Positions 1 through 10,700 of a stretch of DNA of 64,000 bases are shown piece after piece. Origin of the DNA: Anaplasma phagocytophilum str. Webster (GTDB taxonomy: Bacteria > Pseudomonadota > Alphaproteobacteria > Rickettsiales > Anaplasmataceae); assembly GCF_000964685.1 (NCBI RefSeq), contig NZ_LANS01000001.1, forward strand, positions 372,001-436,000, read 5' to 3'. A model generated the notes under the pieces. It worked only from the letters and a program-made list of their open reading frames with translations, had not been told where the DNA came from and made no database searches. Every line of letters begins with the position of its first letter. Positions within the stretch are counted from its first letter, which is position 1. The translations under genes and the position numbers were made by a program.

Positions 1-1
1 T

Positions 2-463
2 ATCTCTAATCCTTTGCTGGACAATATATCTATGAAGGGTGCGCGGGGTATTCTCATAAATATAACCGGTGGAATGGATATGACGCTGTTTGAGGTTGAT
101 GCTGCCGCAAACCGGATACGGGAGGAAGTTGATGAGGAGGCGAATATAATCTTCGGATCTACCTTCGATGAGAATAGTGCTGGTAGAATTAGGGTATCTG
201 TTCTGGCTACGGGTATAGATAGTACTCATACTTCAAATCCCAAGGGTAGAATGACTAGGGGCTCGGAAAGTGATCTGGGTGTCTCGGATGTTGGGGGAGA
301 TTCCGCAAGAGTTGGGGTCTCTGGTTATGCTAGGGCTGGACAAGAGAGTAGTGGTGCTCCGGCAGAGGCTGATTTGTTTTCTCGTGGCTCTGGAAATCGC
401 AATTCCTCTTTAAACTGGAATAGTAAGTCGTTTGATGTCCCTGCGTTTTTAAGAAAGAAGTAG
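2..463 (+). CDS. ftsZ: Cell division protein FtsZ, C-terminal part (5' end outside window)
   Basis: The reading frame is open from base 2, so the gene enters the window already in progress; about 153 residues are visible. FtsZ is the tubulin-like GTPase that forms the cytoplasmic Z-ring. The first visible residues ([16 protein letters not shown], then ILINITGG) are the conserved FtsZ stretch in the C-terminal half of the tubulin fold. A variable Gly/Ser-rich linker follows, and the protein ends in DVPAFLRKK, the short conserved tail that binds FtsA-type partners. The N-terminal GTP-binding domain is off the window. An inverted repeat lies 26 bases after the stop codon. The call is firm. Confidence 0.96.
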   Translation: MSNPLLDNISMKGARGILINITGGMDMTLFEVDAAANRIREEVDEEANIIFGSTFDENSAGRIRVSVLATGIDSTHTSNPKGRMTRGSESDLGVSDVGGDSARVGVSGYARAGQESSGAPAEADLFSRGSGNRNSSLNWNSKSFDVPAFLRKK

Positions 464-488
464 TGCAAGAGAGAAGGTTTTGGCTCCT

Positions 489-510
489 AAAATCTGAGCC
501 AGCAGATTTT
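489..510 (+). terminator. Possible intrinsic terminator of ftsZ
   Basis: AAAATCTG and CAGATTTT form an 8-bp perfect inverted repeat around a 6-base loop, 26 bases after the ftsZ stop. The stem is AT-rich and the only T-run is the last four bases of the stem, so it would be a weak terminator. Confidence 0.4.
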
Positions 511-1538
511 GCCTGGGGTGCTCGCTACTGTTGGATTCGGTGTCAGGGAAGGCCATAATATAGAGCTAACGCTCTTCCTACGGTGCGTGGACATCTATAA
601 ATCGGTGCCTATCTACACTCATGCTCCTACTTATTTCATACTGCTTTTTCTTCAATCTCCCATCCCTGGTTTTTATAGACCCTATCACAACATATTTGTC
701 TCCTTGATTCGCGAAATCCTGCTCACTTTTTTGCATCACAGAATATTAGTACTTAAAATCTGGAGCACTCAGAGCTATAAATGCCTCACGGTAGACATAA
801 AGGCTCCTATGGATTCGCTGACGTTCATGGCACTAATAATGCCTTTCCACTACGAGCGACACGCAAATGAATGAAGAAGCAGTATATGGGCTAACAACTT
901 CACTATATCACGCAGCACTCATGCTCTATAGGGGCACAGATACCTATACTGTCTTATCTATGTATAAAGCGGTACATATGGATACATAGTGTTGGAAAAC
1001 GGGCTGGATAGTGAACTTTTTTCCGTTTCAAAGGATAGTTATGCAAACGTAACTCGCTTCATGTCGTGTTGCACTACGGCTTTAGATCGTAATGCGATAT
1101 GTACAGCAATGAGAGTCATCCCGACGGGCAGTATACTGGCTATAAGGGGGCCACCAGTTCCGCATAATTCTATGGTGCTTTGTTTCTTCGTTAACTAAAA
1201 ATGTGAGCTAGAACTCCTTCCTAAACATTTACTGACTCTGCGTAATAATGTCTACAAATTGCTATAGCCGCCGCCATAGCGCTGCTATCTTTATCTAGCG
1301 CCTATAATGGAGCGGTGACTCTGTGTCTGCTTTCGTCATGACTCGTATTCCATTAGTACTGCCACTACTATATAGCTTCAAATAACTTAAACCTGCACGG
1401 TTAAAGCAAGACTTAGGCGCATATATTGACATAACGGCCCCTATATGCACTAACATATGGCCTGGAACTTGCCATTTGTTTGGAAGGATGCTAGCAAAGT
1501 ACTCAGGTTGACAGCTATCAGTGTTTGTGGTGCTTTAA
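511..1538. other. Long gap without a recognisable gene (ftsZ to ccmA)
   Basis: About 1 kb. Two open frames occur (509-874 and 989-1198), but neither resembles a known family and neither has a convincing ribosome-binding site. No tRNA or repeat was seen. It may contain the ccmA promoter at its right end. Confidence 0.5.
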
Positions 1539-2159
1539 ATGATAGAGTGCTCTAATGTAACGTGTGTAAGGGGAGAGCGTGTTCTGTTTCGGAATCTCAG
1601 TTTTATCGCTAATCAAGGATCGATAACGGTTATTGCGGGAAAAAACGGGAGCGGGAAAACCTCGTTACTGCGCTCTATGGTAGGTTTAGTTCCCGTAAGA
1701 TTTGGGAAAATAACTCTGAATGGCGAGGCTATAACAATATCTAGCACGTGTATTTCTGACATAACGTACATAGGCCATAAGAATGCATGCCACGAGCATC
1801 TGATGGTGGTTGATATCCTTGAATTTTGGGCCAATACACGGGGTAATGATAACCTCATCCTTGCCGCAGTAAACTTCTTTGAGTTGCACCGCGTATTGCA
1901 CACCAAGTTTAGGCACTTATCTTCAGGTTGGAAGAGAAAAGTGGCTTTGTCTAGACTATTGATATTCAATACACACGTTTGGATGCTGGACGAGCCTTTT
2001 GCAAATTTAGACTCTGCATCTGTAGCAATGCTAAAGGAGCTCATTCTGACACGGGCAGAGCGAGGTGGCACCATAATACTTGCAGACCATAACCATGAGA
2101 ACACATTTTCACAAGCACAAGTAGTAAACTTAGCGCCAGAGCCTCAGACACAACCGTAA
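1539..2159 (+). CDS. ccmA: Heme exporter ATP-binding protein CcmA (ABC ATPase)
   Basis: A 206-residue ABC ATPase, the usual length for CcmA, the nucleotide-binding subunit that works with CcmB/CcmC in the system-I cytochrome c maturation pathway at the inner membrane. The Walker A motif is GKNGSGKTSLL (about residues 34-44). The signature is LSSGWKRKVALSRLL (about 126-140), with the W after SG that is common in CcmA instead of the usual Q. Walker B is WMLDEPFANLD (about 147-157), and the switch His lies in ILADHNHE. ccmB is not adjacent, which fits the scattered ccm genes of Rickettsiales. Ordinary ABC importer ATPases are the alternative, but the length and the signature favour CcmA. Confidence 0.85.
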   Translation: MIECSNVTCVRGERVLFRNLSFIANQGSITVIAGKNGSGKTSLLRSMVGLVPVRFGKITLNGEAITISSTCISDITYIGHKNACHEHLMVVDILEFWANTRGNDNLILAAVNFFELHRVLHTKFRHLSSGWKRKVALSRLLIFNTHVWMLDEPFANLDSASVAMLKELILTRAERGGTIILADHNHENTFSQAQVVNLAPEPQTQP

Positions 2160-2188
2160 AAGACAGGTAAATCCGCAAGAGGAAAGTT

Positions 2189-2462
2189 ATGGTTCCTTCA
2201 GATAGATATGAGCAGGTGCAGAAGGAGGCAAAGAAAGCGTGTTCAACAAGGCTTTTGCGTATCACAATGAGGGCAACCAAAGGAAGCTAAGTATGTGGAT
2301 CCGCAGCTTATAAAAGTGAGAGTATCAGGGGGAATTCCTATAAGTTTCGGGCTAGATTATAAAGCATGTATCAATCAACAAAGATATTGCGTATTAGAGT
2401 GTGTACCAGATGTCTTTTCAGCTTATACCTTCTTAGAAAACACCAATGCAATCCGCATGTGA
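2189..2462 (+). pseudogene. Possible decayed coding remnant downstream of ccmA
   Basis: An ATG at 2189 preceded by AGAGGAAAG opens a short frame rich in charged residues (SDRYEQVQKEAKKA) that stops at 2288-2290. A second frame overlaps its end, stays open from about 2271 to 2462, and reads KEAKYVDPQLIKVRVSGG onwards. The two pieces look like one small coding sequence broken by a frameshift. No family was recognised and the call is tentative. The rest of the 2160-2701 gap shows nothing. Confidence 0.22.
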
Positions 2463-2701
2463 GAAGTCATATTTATGCAGGATAAGGATTGTCAAACACG
2501 GAGAAGAGCACAGCAACTGATGATATGCCTGCAGCACTGCCTTAGATAAGAGAGTGAACACGTGAGTTTTTTGCATCTTCCTGAGCAAGACTCTAGCCCT
2601 AGTGGACGCTAAACATTTGTGAATCCACCTTCTATCTAATACTAGCCTCTATCGGGTACAAACGACGTGAGTGTTAGGAACGCGTTATACCATTAGTACG
2701 G

Positions 2702-3688
2702 CTACACTTTTCTGATCACTTTCAGTATATAAACCTCCAAAGCCACTACTACAAAACTCCATATTTGATGCAAAGACGCCAGATACAGTGGTACTCCATG
2801 AACCAAAGTTGCCACGCCAAACAAAAATTGCAATACGATACCAAAACACAGCATCCACGACTCTTTGAATCGCATCAGTAGGGGTATAGCCACCGCTCCC
2901 ACCAGCACAACAGTAGCAAAAAACCGGTGCAGAAACTGTACAACAACTGCATTGTATAGAAATTTACCGGTTAATAGCTCTCCAGAAAGTATTTGGCTCG
3001 GAATTATGTCTCCATCCATTAGAGGAAAAGTGTTGAAGATAAGACCAGCGTCCAAGCCAGCTACCAACGCACCTAATACCATCTGCAACACTGTTATCAC
3101 AAGCATAAATATCGCAAAAATATATTTGCCATGTGTAACTTTATGTACTGCAACTACACCTCTACTTTCTAAAAAGCTATGCCATAGCAGAGAAAACAGC
3201 AAAATTGTTAGAAATAAGTGTGCGGCGAGCCTGAAATGGCTTACATAAGGTACATCTACCAGACCACTCTTCACCATAAACCATCCCATTGCACCCTGTA
3301 ATGCGCCCAATAATGCTACTATACCAAGTCGTGCAGCCAGGGCTCCTTTGATTTGCCTTTTTACTGCAAAATAAAGCATAGGTACGAAGAATATAATGCC
3401 GAGAATCCTGCCCAGTAATCTATGCACATATTCTGTCATGTATATGCGCTTGAAGTCACTCAGTGAGATTCCAGAATTAATGTAGAGATACTCAGGGGTC
3501 TTTGCGTATTTCTCGTGTTCTTTCGCCCAATCGGCGTCACTGATTGGGGGCAGCACACCAGTTACAGGGCGCCATTCAGTAATAGATAATCCAGAATTTG
3601 TCAGACGCGTCACACCACCAACAAAAACCATAAGAAGGACCATGATGCAACAAGTACCTAACCATGTTGCAATGTGTGATGTGCGCAT
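2702..3688 (-). CDS. ctaA: Heme A synthase (CtaA / COX15 type)
   Basis: A 328-residue multi-spanning inner-membrane protein that converts heme O to heme A for cytochrome aa3 oxidase. The N-terminus has the COX15 hallmark [18 protein letters not shown] after the first membrane helix. Conserved heme-ligand histidines appear in EYVHRLLGR (about residue 90), [15 protein letters not shown] and LHQI, with roughly eight hydrophobic segments overall. This is the long COX15-like (type 2) form typical of alphaproteobacteria and mitochondria. Its neighbour ccmA also serves heme proteins, though on the opposite strand. The reading frame is intact. Confidence 0.95.
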
Positions 3689-3977
3689 ATCTCTGCCTTT
3701 AAAACCGGAATTATAACGCCGTCCCTATATCTCTCACAATAAAACAGTCGTTTAACCTAGTAAACCATGTCCATAAAATGCAGTCACACATTCCCTTTGG
3801 ACCAACATATATGCGCTACGATCCGAGTTTATATAACTGCAAGATTAGAGCCCATGGTTTTTAAATTACTCAATTTTGTACCTACAACGTGGGCATGTAA
3901 TAGGCGCATCAAGCTGCCTGTATTTGAGGAAATTGTTATTGACATTTTCATACACTAGTGTTAGCTGTGGTGGTTGC

Positions 3978-4745
3978 ATGAGTGGTCTGGAGTTTAAGAT
4001 GGGGAGAGTGTTCTGCCTGTTGAGTCTGGTGGTTTTGGTAGCAAGTTTCCCGCTAATAAGTCGCTGGGTCTCTGGAGTTAAAAACCAAAATCAGCAGGAA
4101 ATCGAGGCCATGATAGAGGAGTATATATATAAAAATCCTCATAAGGTCGTGAGCGCTTTGAGCAAAGGACAGGTTGCACTAAATAAAGCCGAGATGCGTA
4201 AGAGGGTGTTGGAGAACAAGGATCTTCTTGAGGATACCTCTTATCCACTGTTTGGTAATAAGAAGGGGGAAGTGTTCTTAGTAGAGTTCTTCGATTATTC
4301 GTGTGGATATTGTCGCACGATGCTTCCTCAAATTAAGGAAATTTTGGCTGATGGTAGGGTAGGAGTGATGCTTAGGGACCTTCCTTTGTTGGGAGAAGCC
4401 TCTATGCTTGCGGCGCGTGCTGCGCTTGCCGTGCATTTTATCAACCCTGAAAAGTACATCGACTTTTACTATGCTGCTCTGGTACACAATAAGATGTTTA
4501 GCGAGACTGAGATAGCAGATATTGCGGAGTCTATTGGGATATCATGGGAAGAGTTGGAAAGGTCTTTGGTGCAGAATGACGAAAGAATTTCTAAAATGCT
4601 GGCAGATACCAAGACTCTAGCTGCGAACCTCAATGTCAGCGGTACGCCTACTATTGTTGTTGGTGATTCTGTATTTGTAGGAGCAAGTGATCTTCAGTCA
4701 CTTCGTGACATGATTCAAAGTGCAATTGATGCAAAGAATAAATAG
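3978..4745 (+). CDS. DsbA-family thiol:disulfide oxidoreductase
   Basis: A periplasmic thioredoxin-fold protein. A hydrophobic N-terminal signal or anchor (VFCLLSLVVLVASFPLI) precedes the DsbA-like domain. The active site is CGYC in FFDYSCGYC (about residue 110), and the cis-proline loop is SGTPTIVV (about 225). Such proteins oxidise or isomerise exported proteins. The start could be ATG 3978 or ATG 3999; the latter has GGAG about eight bases upstream and may be the true one. No DsbB partner is near. The last ~55 bases recur in decayed form twice downstream. A second DsbA-like gene lies at 30997. Confidence 0.88.
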   Translation: MSGLEFKMGRVFCLLSLVVLVASFPLISRWVSGVKNQNQQEIEAMIEEYIYKNPHKVVSALSKGQVALNKAEMRKRVLENKDLLEDTSYPLFGNKKGEVFLVEFFDYSCGYCRTMLPQIKEILADGRVGVMLRDLPLLGEASMLAARAALAVHFINPEKYIDFYYAALVHNKMFSETEIADIAESIGISWEELERSLVQNDERISKMLADTKTLAANLNVSGTPTIVVGDSVFVGASDLQSLRDMIQSAIDAKNK

Positions 4746-5080
4746 CTTGTAGGGCTGCTGTTGTGTCAAGATCAGTAATCTGTGGTTACTTTGTAGCTTG
4801 GTCACAAGTACTATGGACGAGAAAAACTGGTAAAGTTGTTCTTGTATCAAAGCCCAAGGAATCTACAGTCACCTCGTAGCATGATCCAAAGTGCAATGGG
4901 TATACAGAAATGCCGTTAGGGTTGATCTAGAGGAATCAAAGTTAAATGATATTCAGTCACACTTCGTGACATGACCCAAATTTATACAGATAAGTAACTG
5001 GCGAAGTTGTTTCCTGAGCCAAAGTTGTCTTCAGTTACATATCCAGAGTGTGAAGAAGAGGCATGAAAATGGACCACTGC
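4746..5080 (+). repeat. Decayed tandem copies of the dsbA 3' end
   Basis: The final segment of the upstream gene (CAGTCACTTCGTGACATGAT, 4695-4714) reappears in altered form near 4871 and again near 4955. Each copy is followed by related flank (ACTGGTAAAGTTGTT near 4828, ACTGGCGAAGTTGTT near 4998). The copies carry substitutions and indels and are not translatable. The repeat spacing is roughly 85-180 bases. The remainder up to 5218 shows nothing. Confidence 0.7.
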
Positions 5081-5218
5081 TAGAATTTTTCCACGAGCAA
5101 AATGCGGAATTAGCAGGTTTTTATAGAACATACTCAAATCTTTGGCGTAGCTTCAACACATAGCGCGCGTTCCCCAAAGACCATACCCGTGGCCTTTTTC
5201 TGGTTCGTACATGGTGAA

Positions 5219-6481
5219 CTACTGTCTCTCTGCCATCATCGCTTTAAGATATTCCGTAATGTTGCTTATGCTGATTTCTTCTTGTTTTCCTGTCAGCATG
5301 TTCTTGCATGATACTGCGTTACGGTTTACCTCTTCATCTCCTAGAATCAGTGCAATATCAGCTTTCTGTCTATCTGCCCGTTTGATGCCCGTTTTTAATC
5401 TGGTCACTATGTCGCAGATCACTTGGACGCCGGATAAAGTCCGTCTAATCTCATAGGTGATACGCATTGCATGACTTACGACTTCCTCAGAAATCGGTAA
5501 AATAAATACACAGAACTTTCGTGTCCTAGAATAGCTCATCAATGCCGCAAGTCTTTCCACCCCACCAGCAAATCCTATTGCGGGTACATTTTCACCGCCC
5601 ATAGCTGCTACAAGATTGTCGTATCTACCACCAGCAATTATCGCATCCTGTGCCCCCAGGCTCGATGTTTTATACTCAAAAACGGTGCCGGTATAGTAGT
5701 CCAACCCCCTCACCAATCTTCGATTCACTGCATATGGTATACCCAAATTCGTGAGATGGTCCTTCAATCCTTCAAAGGAAGCTCTAGTCTCAGCATCGTA
5801 AAAATCCTCGATTGAAGGCGCAGTACTGAGTATTTCTTTATCAGTAGCATCTTTCGAATCTAGAATTCTCAGAGGATTAGTCTGCAACCTTCTCCTGCTA
5901 TCCTCAGAAAGCTCAGAGCGATACTTCTCAAAAAAACTAAGTAAGCTAGCCCTGTAGGCGTTCATGCACTCGCTACTTCCCAGGGAATTTATTTCTAGCG
6001 TGACATCACAGTGCAACCCAAACACTTCCAGAACACAATATGCTAGAGAGATAATTTCAGCGTCAGCTTGGCTTCCACCTGCGCCAAAGCATTCATAATT
6101 TATTTGGTGAAACTGTCTCTGCCGACATTTCTGCGGTCGCTCATAGCGAAACACTGGGCCTGCCGTGAATAGTCGTGCCGGTGGCTGCATTTTTTCGCTC
6201 AACAATAACCGCACGATTGCAGCAGTAAATTCCGGACGCAACGCAAGTACATCCCCACCACGATCCGCAAAAGTATACATTTCCTTGCCGATAACGTCTG
6301 TAGAGTCCCCCAGAGTTTTGCAAAAAACCTCTTGGAATTCAAATATAGGGGTTTGCACAGGCATAAAACCAAAGCGCTCTCCTATTTCTTGAGCAACATT
6401 TTGTATATGGAATAATTTGTAATATTCTTCAGAAAGTAAGTCCTTTGTACCTCGCACCGGTTGAAATCCACCTACTTTCAT
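5219..6481 (-). CDS. hisS: Histidyl-tRNA synthetase
   Basis: A 420-residue class II aminoacyl-tRNA synthetase that charges tRNA-His; the matching tRNA gene is at 53889 in this window. It begins with FQPVRGTKDLL. Motif 2 is FRYERPQKCRQRQFHQINYE (about residues 112-131). The histidine-specific loops are visible as LVRGLDYYTGTVFE (about 258-271) and AGGRYDNLVAAMGG (about 286-299). The C-terminal anticodon-binding domain is present. AGGGGAAT just upstream of ATG 6481 supports the start. It is divergent from purC, with 114 bases between the start codons, so both promoters lie in that gap. Confidence 0.97.
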   Translation of the reverse strand: MKVGGFQPVRGTKDLLSEEYYKLFHIQNVAQEIGERFGFMPVQTPIFEFQEVFCKTLGDSTDVIGKEMYTFADRGGDVLALRPEFTAAIVRLLLSEKMQPPARLFTAGPVFRYERPQKCRQRQFHQINYECFGAGGSQADAEIISLAYCVLEVFGLHCDVTLEINSLGSSECMNAYRASLLSFFEKYRSELSEDSRRRLQTNPLRILDSKDATDKEILSTAPSIEDFYDAETRASFEGLKDHLTNLGIPYAVNRRLVRGLDYYTGTVFEYKTSSLGAQDAIIAGGRYDNLVAAMGGENVPAIGFAGGVERLAALMSYSRTRKFCVFILPISEEVVSHAMRITYEIRRTLSGVQVICDIVTRLKTGIKRADRQKADIALILGDEEVNRNAVSCKNMLTGKQEEISISNITEYLKAMMAERQ

Positions 6482-6595
6482 ATTCCCCTATCCCTAAACT
6501 TGTTTTTATGGTGTCCCGAAGACAGCAAATGTGTACATTTTTTTTGCAAAATTATCTACCAAATTGGTACAATGCTGCAAAGTAAGAGGAACACA

Positions 6596-7330
6596 ATGGA
6601 AAATACACGAGAAGTTCTATATGAGGGTAAGGCCAAGATTATTCTGCGCCACCCGGAAAATGAAAGGGCGGTGATACAGCATTTTAAAGATACTCTTACA
6701 GCGTTCAATGCACAAAGAAAGAGTGAGATACAGGGAAAAGGTGCATTAACTAACAGAATAAGTTCTCTTCTGATGGAACACCTTGAAGCGAGTGGCATAC
6801 GTACACACTTTTTGTCATTTTTGAATGACAAAGAACAGTTGGTCAGCAAGTTGAACATGATTCCTCTAGAAGTGGTAGTTAGAAATATCGCAGCTGGAAG
6901 CATGTGTAAAAAGTTCGGAATTCCTAAGGGTAAGGTTCTGGCTGAACCCATAGTGGAGTTCTATTATAAAAACGACGAACTGTCAGACCCGATGATAGCA
7001 GAGGATCATGCAACTTGCTTTGGTCTTGCTTCAAAAAGCGAGCTCGCACGCATGCGGGAAATAGCACTGCAAGCTAATAATATTCTGAGTGCACTCTTTT
7101 CCGAAGTTAAGATCTTACTCGTGGATTTTAAGCTGGAATTTGGTAAAGATTCGCATTCTGAGCAGGAAATTGTTCTAGGAGACGAAATTAGCCCTGATAC
7201 TTGTAGGCTTTGGGATACATCTACCCTTACGGTGCTGGATAAAGATCTGTACAGGTTCGACATAGGCAACATAGAAGATGGGTACAAAGAAGTTTTACAA
7301 AGGCTAGAACAGCACTTTAAAAACAAATAA
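6596..7330 (+). CDS. purC: SAICAR synthetase (phosphoribosylaminoimidazole-succinocarboxamide synthase)
   Basis: A 244-residue cytosolic enzyme of de novo purine synthesis that joins aspartate to CAIR. The family opening VLYEGKAKIIL, the loop DTLTAFNAQRKSEIQGKG, the signature VEVVVRN-like string LEVVVRNIAAGS, and VDFKLEFG and DEISPDTCRLWD are all present. The start ATG 6596 (MENTREVL) is chosen over the longer frame because it has AGAGG eight bases upstream and gives the usual length. Anaplasmataceae keep purine synthesis, unlike Rickettsia, which fits this gene together with guaB and the purN remnant. Confidence 0.96.
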   Translation: MENTREVLYEGKAKIILRHPENERAVIQHFKDTLTAFNAQRKSEIQGKGALTNRISSLLMEHLEASGIRTHFLSFLNDKEQLVSKLNMIPLEVVVRNIAAGSMCKKFGIPKGKVLAEPIVEFYYKNDELSDPMIAEDHATCFGLASKSELARMREIALQANNILSALFSEVKILLVDFKLEFGKDSHSEQEIVLGDEISPDTCRLWDTSTLTVLDKDLYRFDIGNIEDGYKEVLQRLEQHFKNK

Positions 7331-7784
7331 AAGACCAACCTGCGCTAAGTTTTGTAAGGCGGTATTGCGTGATAACCCGGAAGGTCTAGCAATAGACGTG
7401 GAGTTTTCATGTACCGCATCTAACATACTGATACTGGATGCAACGGTGGCGCATCACAACGGCTTACTCAGCAGGCAGAAAACCCCCGTGCTCTAACCTT
7501 GCAACAAGGAAGCTCGAGCCTACTCATGCACTACGGCACGATATGGCCTACAACAGCATACATTCCTCGGTAAAACACTATTACATACACCCTCGTTAGA
7601 ATTGTGGGACTCCAAACACCTCTCACGTAGCACGAGCATCTGTGTATCATGCTCATCATGTTTTGGTAAACTTTTTTATAAATTTAGTAAATTTTTTAAA
7701 ATTTATTGACTTTTATTCAAAATGCAGTGCCTATTCTGAGTAATACGTAAAGATTTTTACCAATATAGTGCGTATTGTTTTGAG
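7331..7784. other. Intergenic region with an AT-rich upstream tract
   Basis: No gene seen. The right part (about 7660-7715) is an exceptionally AT-rich tract with repeated TAAATTT/AAATTT strings, followed by TTGACT (7706-7711) and by TATTCT and TATAGT boxes further on. None sits at an ideal spacing, so no precise promoter is claimed, but this is the likely control region of the large downstream gene. Confidence 0.45.
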
Positions 7785-7796
7785 TTGAGGGATGAT

Positions 7797-10700
7797 ATGG
7801 GACAAGCTGAAGCAACGCGTATCAGTATACTAGAGCATGCACGCCTTTTAAATTTTTATATGTTAGAGGAAGTCTTTAAGCTTTCTCGGCATTTATCAGC
7901 AACCTGCACAGAGGAGACTATACTATCCGTAAAAGAAGAAATAGAGAGTGTATATTCTGCTTTAAGTGTCGAAGTGGCATGTCATGAGAAGGAATATTAC
8001 CATGGAGCTCTCAAAGCATTAGAAGCTATTAGAGTACTCATTTGCCTCAGTAAGCTAAGAATGCATGAGAACGATGTGTACACATCCACGTATAGTGATC
8101 TGAATGCTATAGCTTCCTCTCAATTGCTAATCACAACCGAGAAACTTCGCGACGTGCTGTACATACTAATGGAGACTCTAAAACCGGTTAGAAAAAGGTT
8201 TTTTACTAACAGCGATCTCGAAGAGTGCGTAGGAAGAGTGAGAAAAACCGTGCTCAGCAACCTGACAAAAATTTGTCTTCCTAACATGGCTGTGTATTAT
8301 CCCCTTATGACGCTTTTGGAGAAGATCCCATACGTTCTAACTGTTGGTGAACGTGCGATATGGTTGCGGATCTTAATAAAGTTCTCACATGAAGCCGTGG
8401 TGACACGTGAATTATTCAACGATAGTCATGTGCTACACAAGTGTCTCACACTCTTAAAGAACGTAAGAAACGCCTTACTGAAGAGAAGTCGTATAGCCGC
8501 TGCTGGGAGCGTACTGGAACCGGAAATGAACCCAGAATACATCAATATTCTACACACTGAAATCTTACGAATCACATCGAAAGCACTTCATTTCCATAAA
8601 TTGTACTATCCAACCTTATCCAATAAGGTAAAACGTCTTGTAGTCTTAGGAGAGGAAATTGAGCACTTTGAGTGTTATCAAAACCACCAGCTTCTTATAT
8701 TCCAAACTACACAGCATCGCCTTGTTTCACTACTTGATGAATTCCTGACTCAGAGTGCTCACTACGAAACTCAGCGTACCTACAACTCTATCGCTACTCC
8801 GAGCGAGCTACCAGCAATCTTGCATGATGTTTTATGTAGAATATCGCAAGCTGCATGTTCAATCCAAGAACTACAAAATACTGCTGATATTCCTAAACAA
8901 CTCAAATTACTTGGAATAACACGTCCTTTACAAATTGATCTAATAAACAGACGCATAGGTCCCGCTATGCTGCCTGAAGCGCTAGCTGTTACTCAGGAGT
9001 TTCATGATGGTCTGAAATACATCATAGACAATGTTCATTACTTGGACCGACTAGTGCTACGTGATTTCAAAAGAATCATAACAAGAACAACCGGAAGACA
9101 AACAAAAACACCTGAGGTGTGGCATATGAAAACTGAAAAAAAATCATCTACAGCAACCTTGGTTGAGGAATATGTAAATATTGTACTTAGCTCGATGCGT
9201 TATATCTTTTTACCACGTCGTGTAGGTGATCCTCCTCAAGACACTATGCTAAACGTCTACGTATCCCTACTCACGAATGCTTTAGCATTTAACAGCAGGT
9301 ATTTTGGCGTAGAAAATACTCATGTGAACAGTAAAAATATATTTGAGTTTCAGTCATACTTTGCAACAAAGAAATTGAGTTCCAGGGGAGAATTTTTGCA
9401 TTTCTATGATGAACTGGAGCTCATCATAGTACAGAATGTTTTAACAGCGCCTGCCATAACTGAAAGTGCTGCCTTTATATCTTCGGAGGTGGAACCTAGT
9501 GGGGCCAATATGCCTGTACCCGTGCACTCAGATGCAGCATGGACAAACAATACATCTAGTATCAGTGTAATTGCGGAAAACAGCCGGAAAGACATCCCAA
9601 AACCTCACGCTAAAATGGTATATGAATCATCTAGTGAGGCTGGCAGTACCAAAGGATTGCAGCAGCGCCAGAGCACACTTACTAATAGCACAGAAACAGC
9701 ACTAACAATGGAAAAAAATTGCACATTACTTCAAAAGCAGTACATGATGGATACAGGTAAGAGCAATGTGGGCATACGTGCACTTGAAAACTTCATCCAT
9801 AGCTTTTTTGCGCACGTACCTGACGCAACAATACACAATACTCCTCATAGCACCAGTAGTGCATTAACAAGAAGTATGGCGTCTCTTGTGTCTCCGCCGC
9901 TAATTCTAAGAGCGCCCACCGTAATAACCTCTAATTACCTGTCACAAAGCCAGAATTCATTTCTACAACATTACCGTGGCCCTACTTTATCCACACCTAC
10001 AAACCATGGTTATTGTCCTGTACATCTTACAGATAGGCTTTCTGCCGTGCACTTAATGCAGAATTATAACATGTCATATATAGTCAAGCATCCAAGTACG
10101 CACGCGTGCCCTACATGGTCATTACAACATGCACCCAGCGGGAATAGTTTGCAGCAAAATAAGGCTACTACTTTGGCATCCGAACAAGGGGTTAGAATGC
10201 CGCTACCCAGTGTCTTACAATCATTGCTGGCACCTAGTAGTGGTCATAGACCAATCGCAACGCATACTCATTATACGTATGGGGTTAATGCTTACAGACC
10301 TCATTTTCTCGCTTCGCCATACAATAGCAGTAATTTATACCCAGGCTATCATGGTACATATGTTCGCTATGCTGCACCAAGCCCTATGTACATGGGGCAT
10401 TCAGTAAAATGCAATGAGTCTGTGGCCCGAAATATTGAACACGTAAGCAGCAATGTGGGATGTGGGCACAACTCGACTGCAGGGGAAAAAACGCTCAAAA
10501 AAGAACAGAAAAAAAGGGAAATCAAAACTAACACATCACCTTATGAACGCAATTTTTTTAGAAATCCGCGTACTACTATGGTTCCTAAACCTTTTTCTAA
10601 CCAAAAGGACACATATACCTCTTGCTTGCCCCTTCTAGATTCAGCAACATCTGTCTCTATTGAGACTATAGCTAACCGCTCGTTTGCTGGCATACAACCC

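Noticed and set aside
509..1198. Two open frames (509-874, 989-1198) after ftsZ
   Set aside because: No ribosome-binding site, no recognisable motif, and composition like the surrounding gap.
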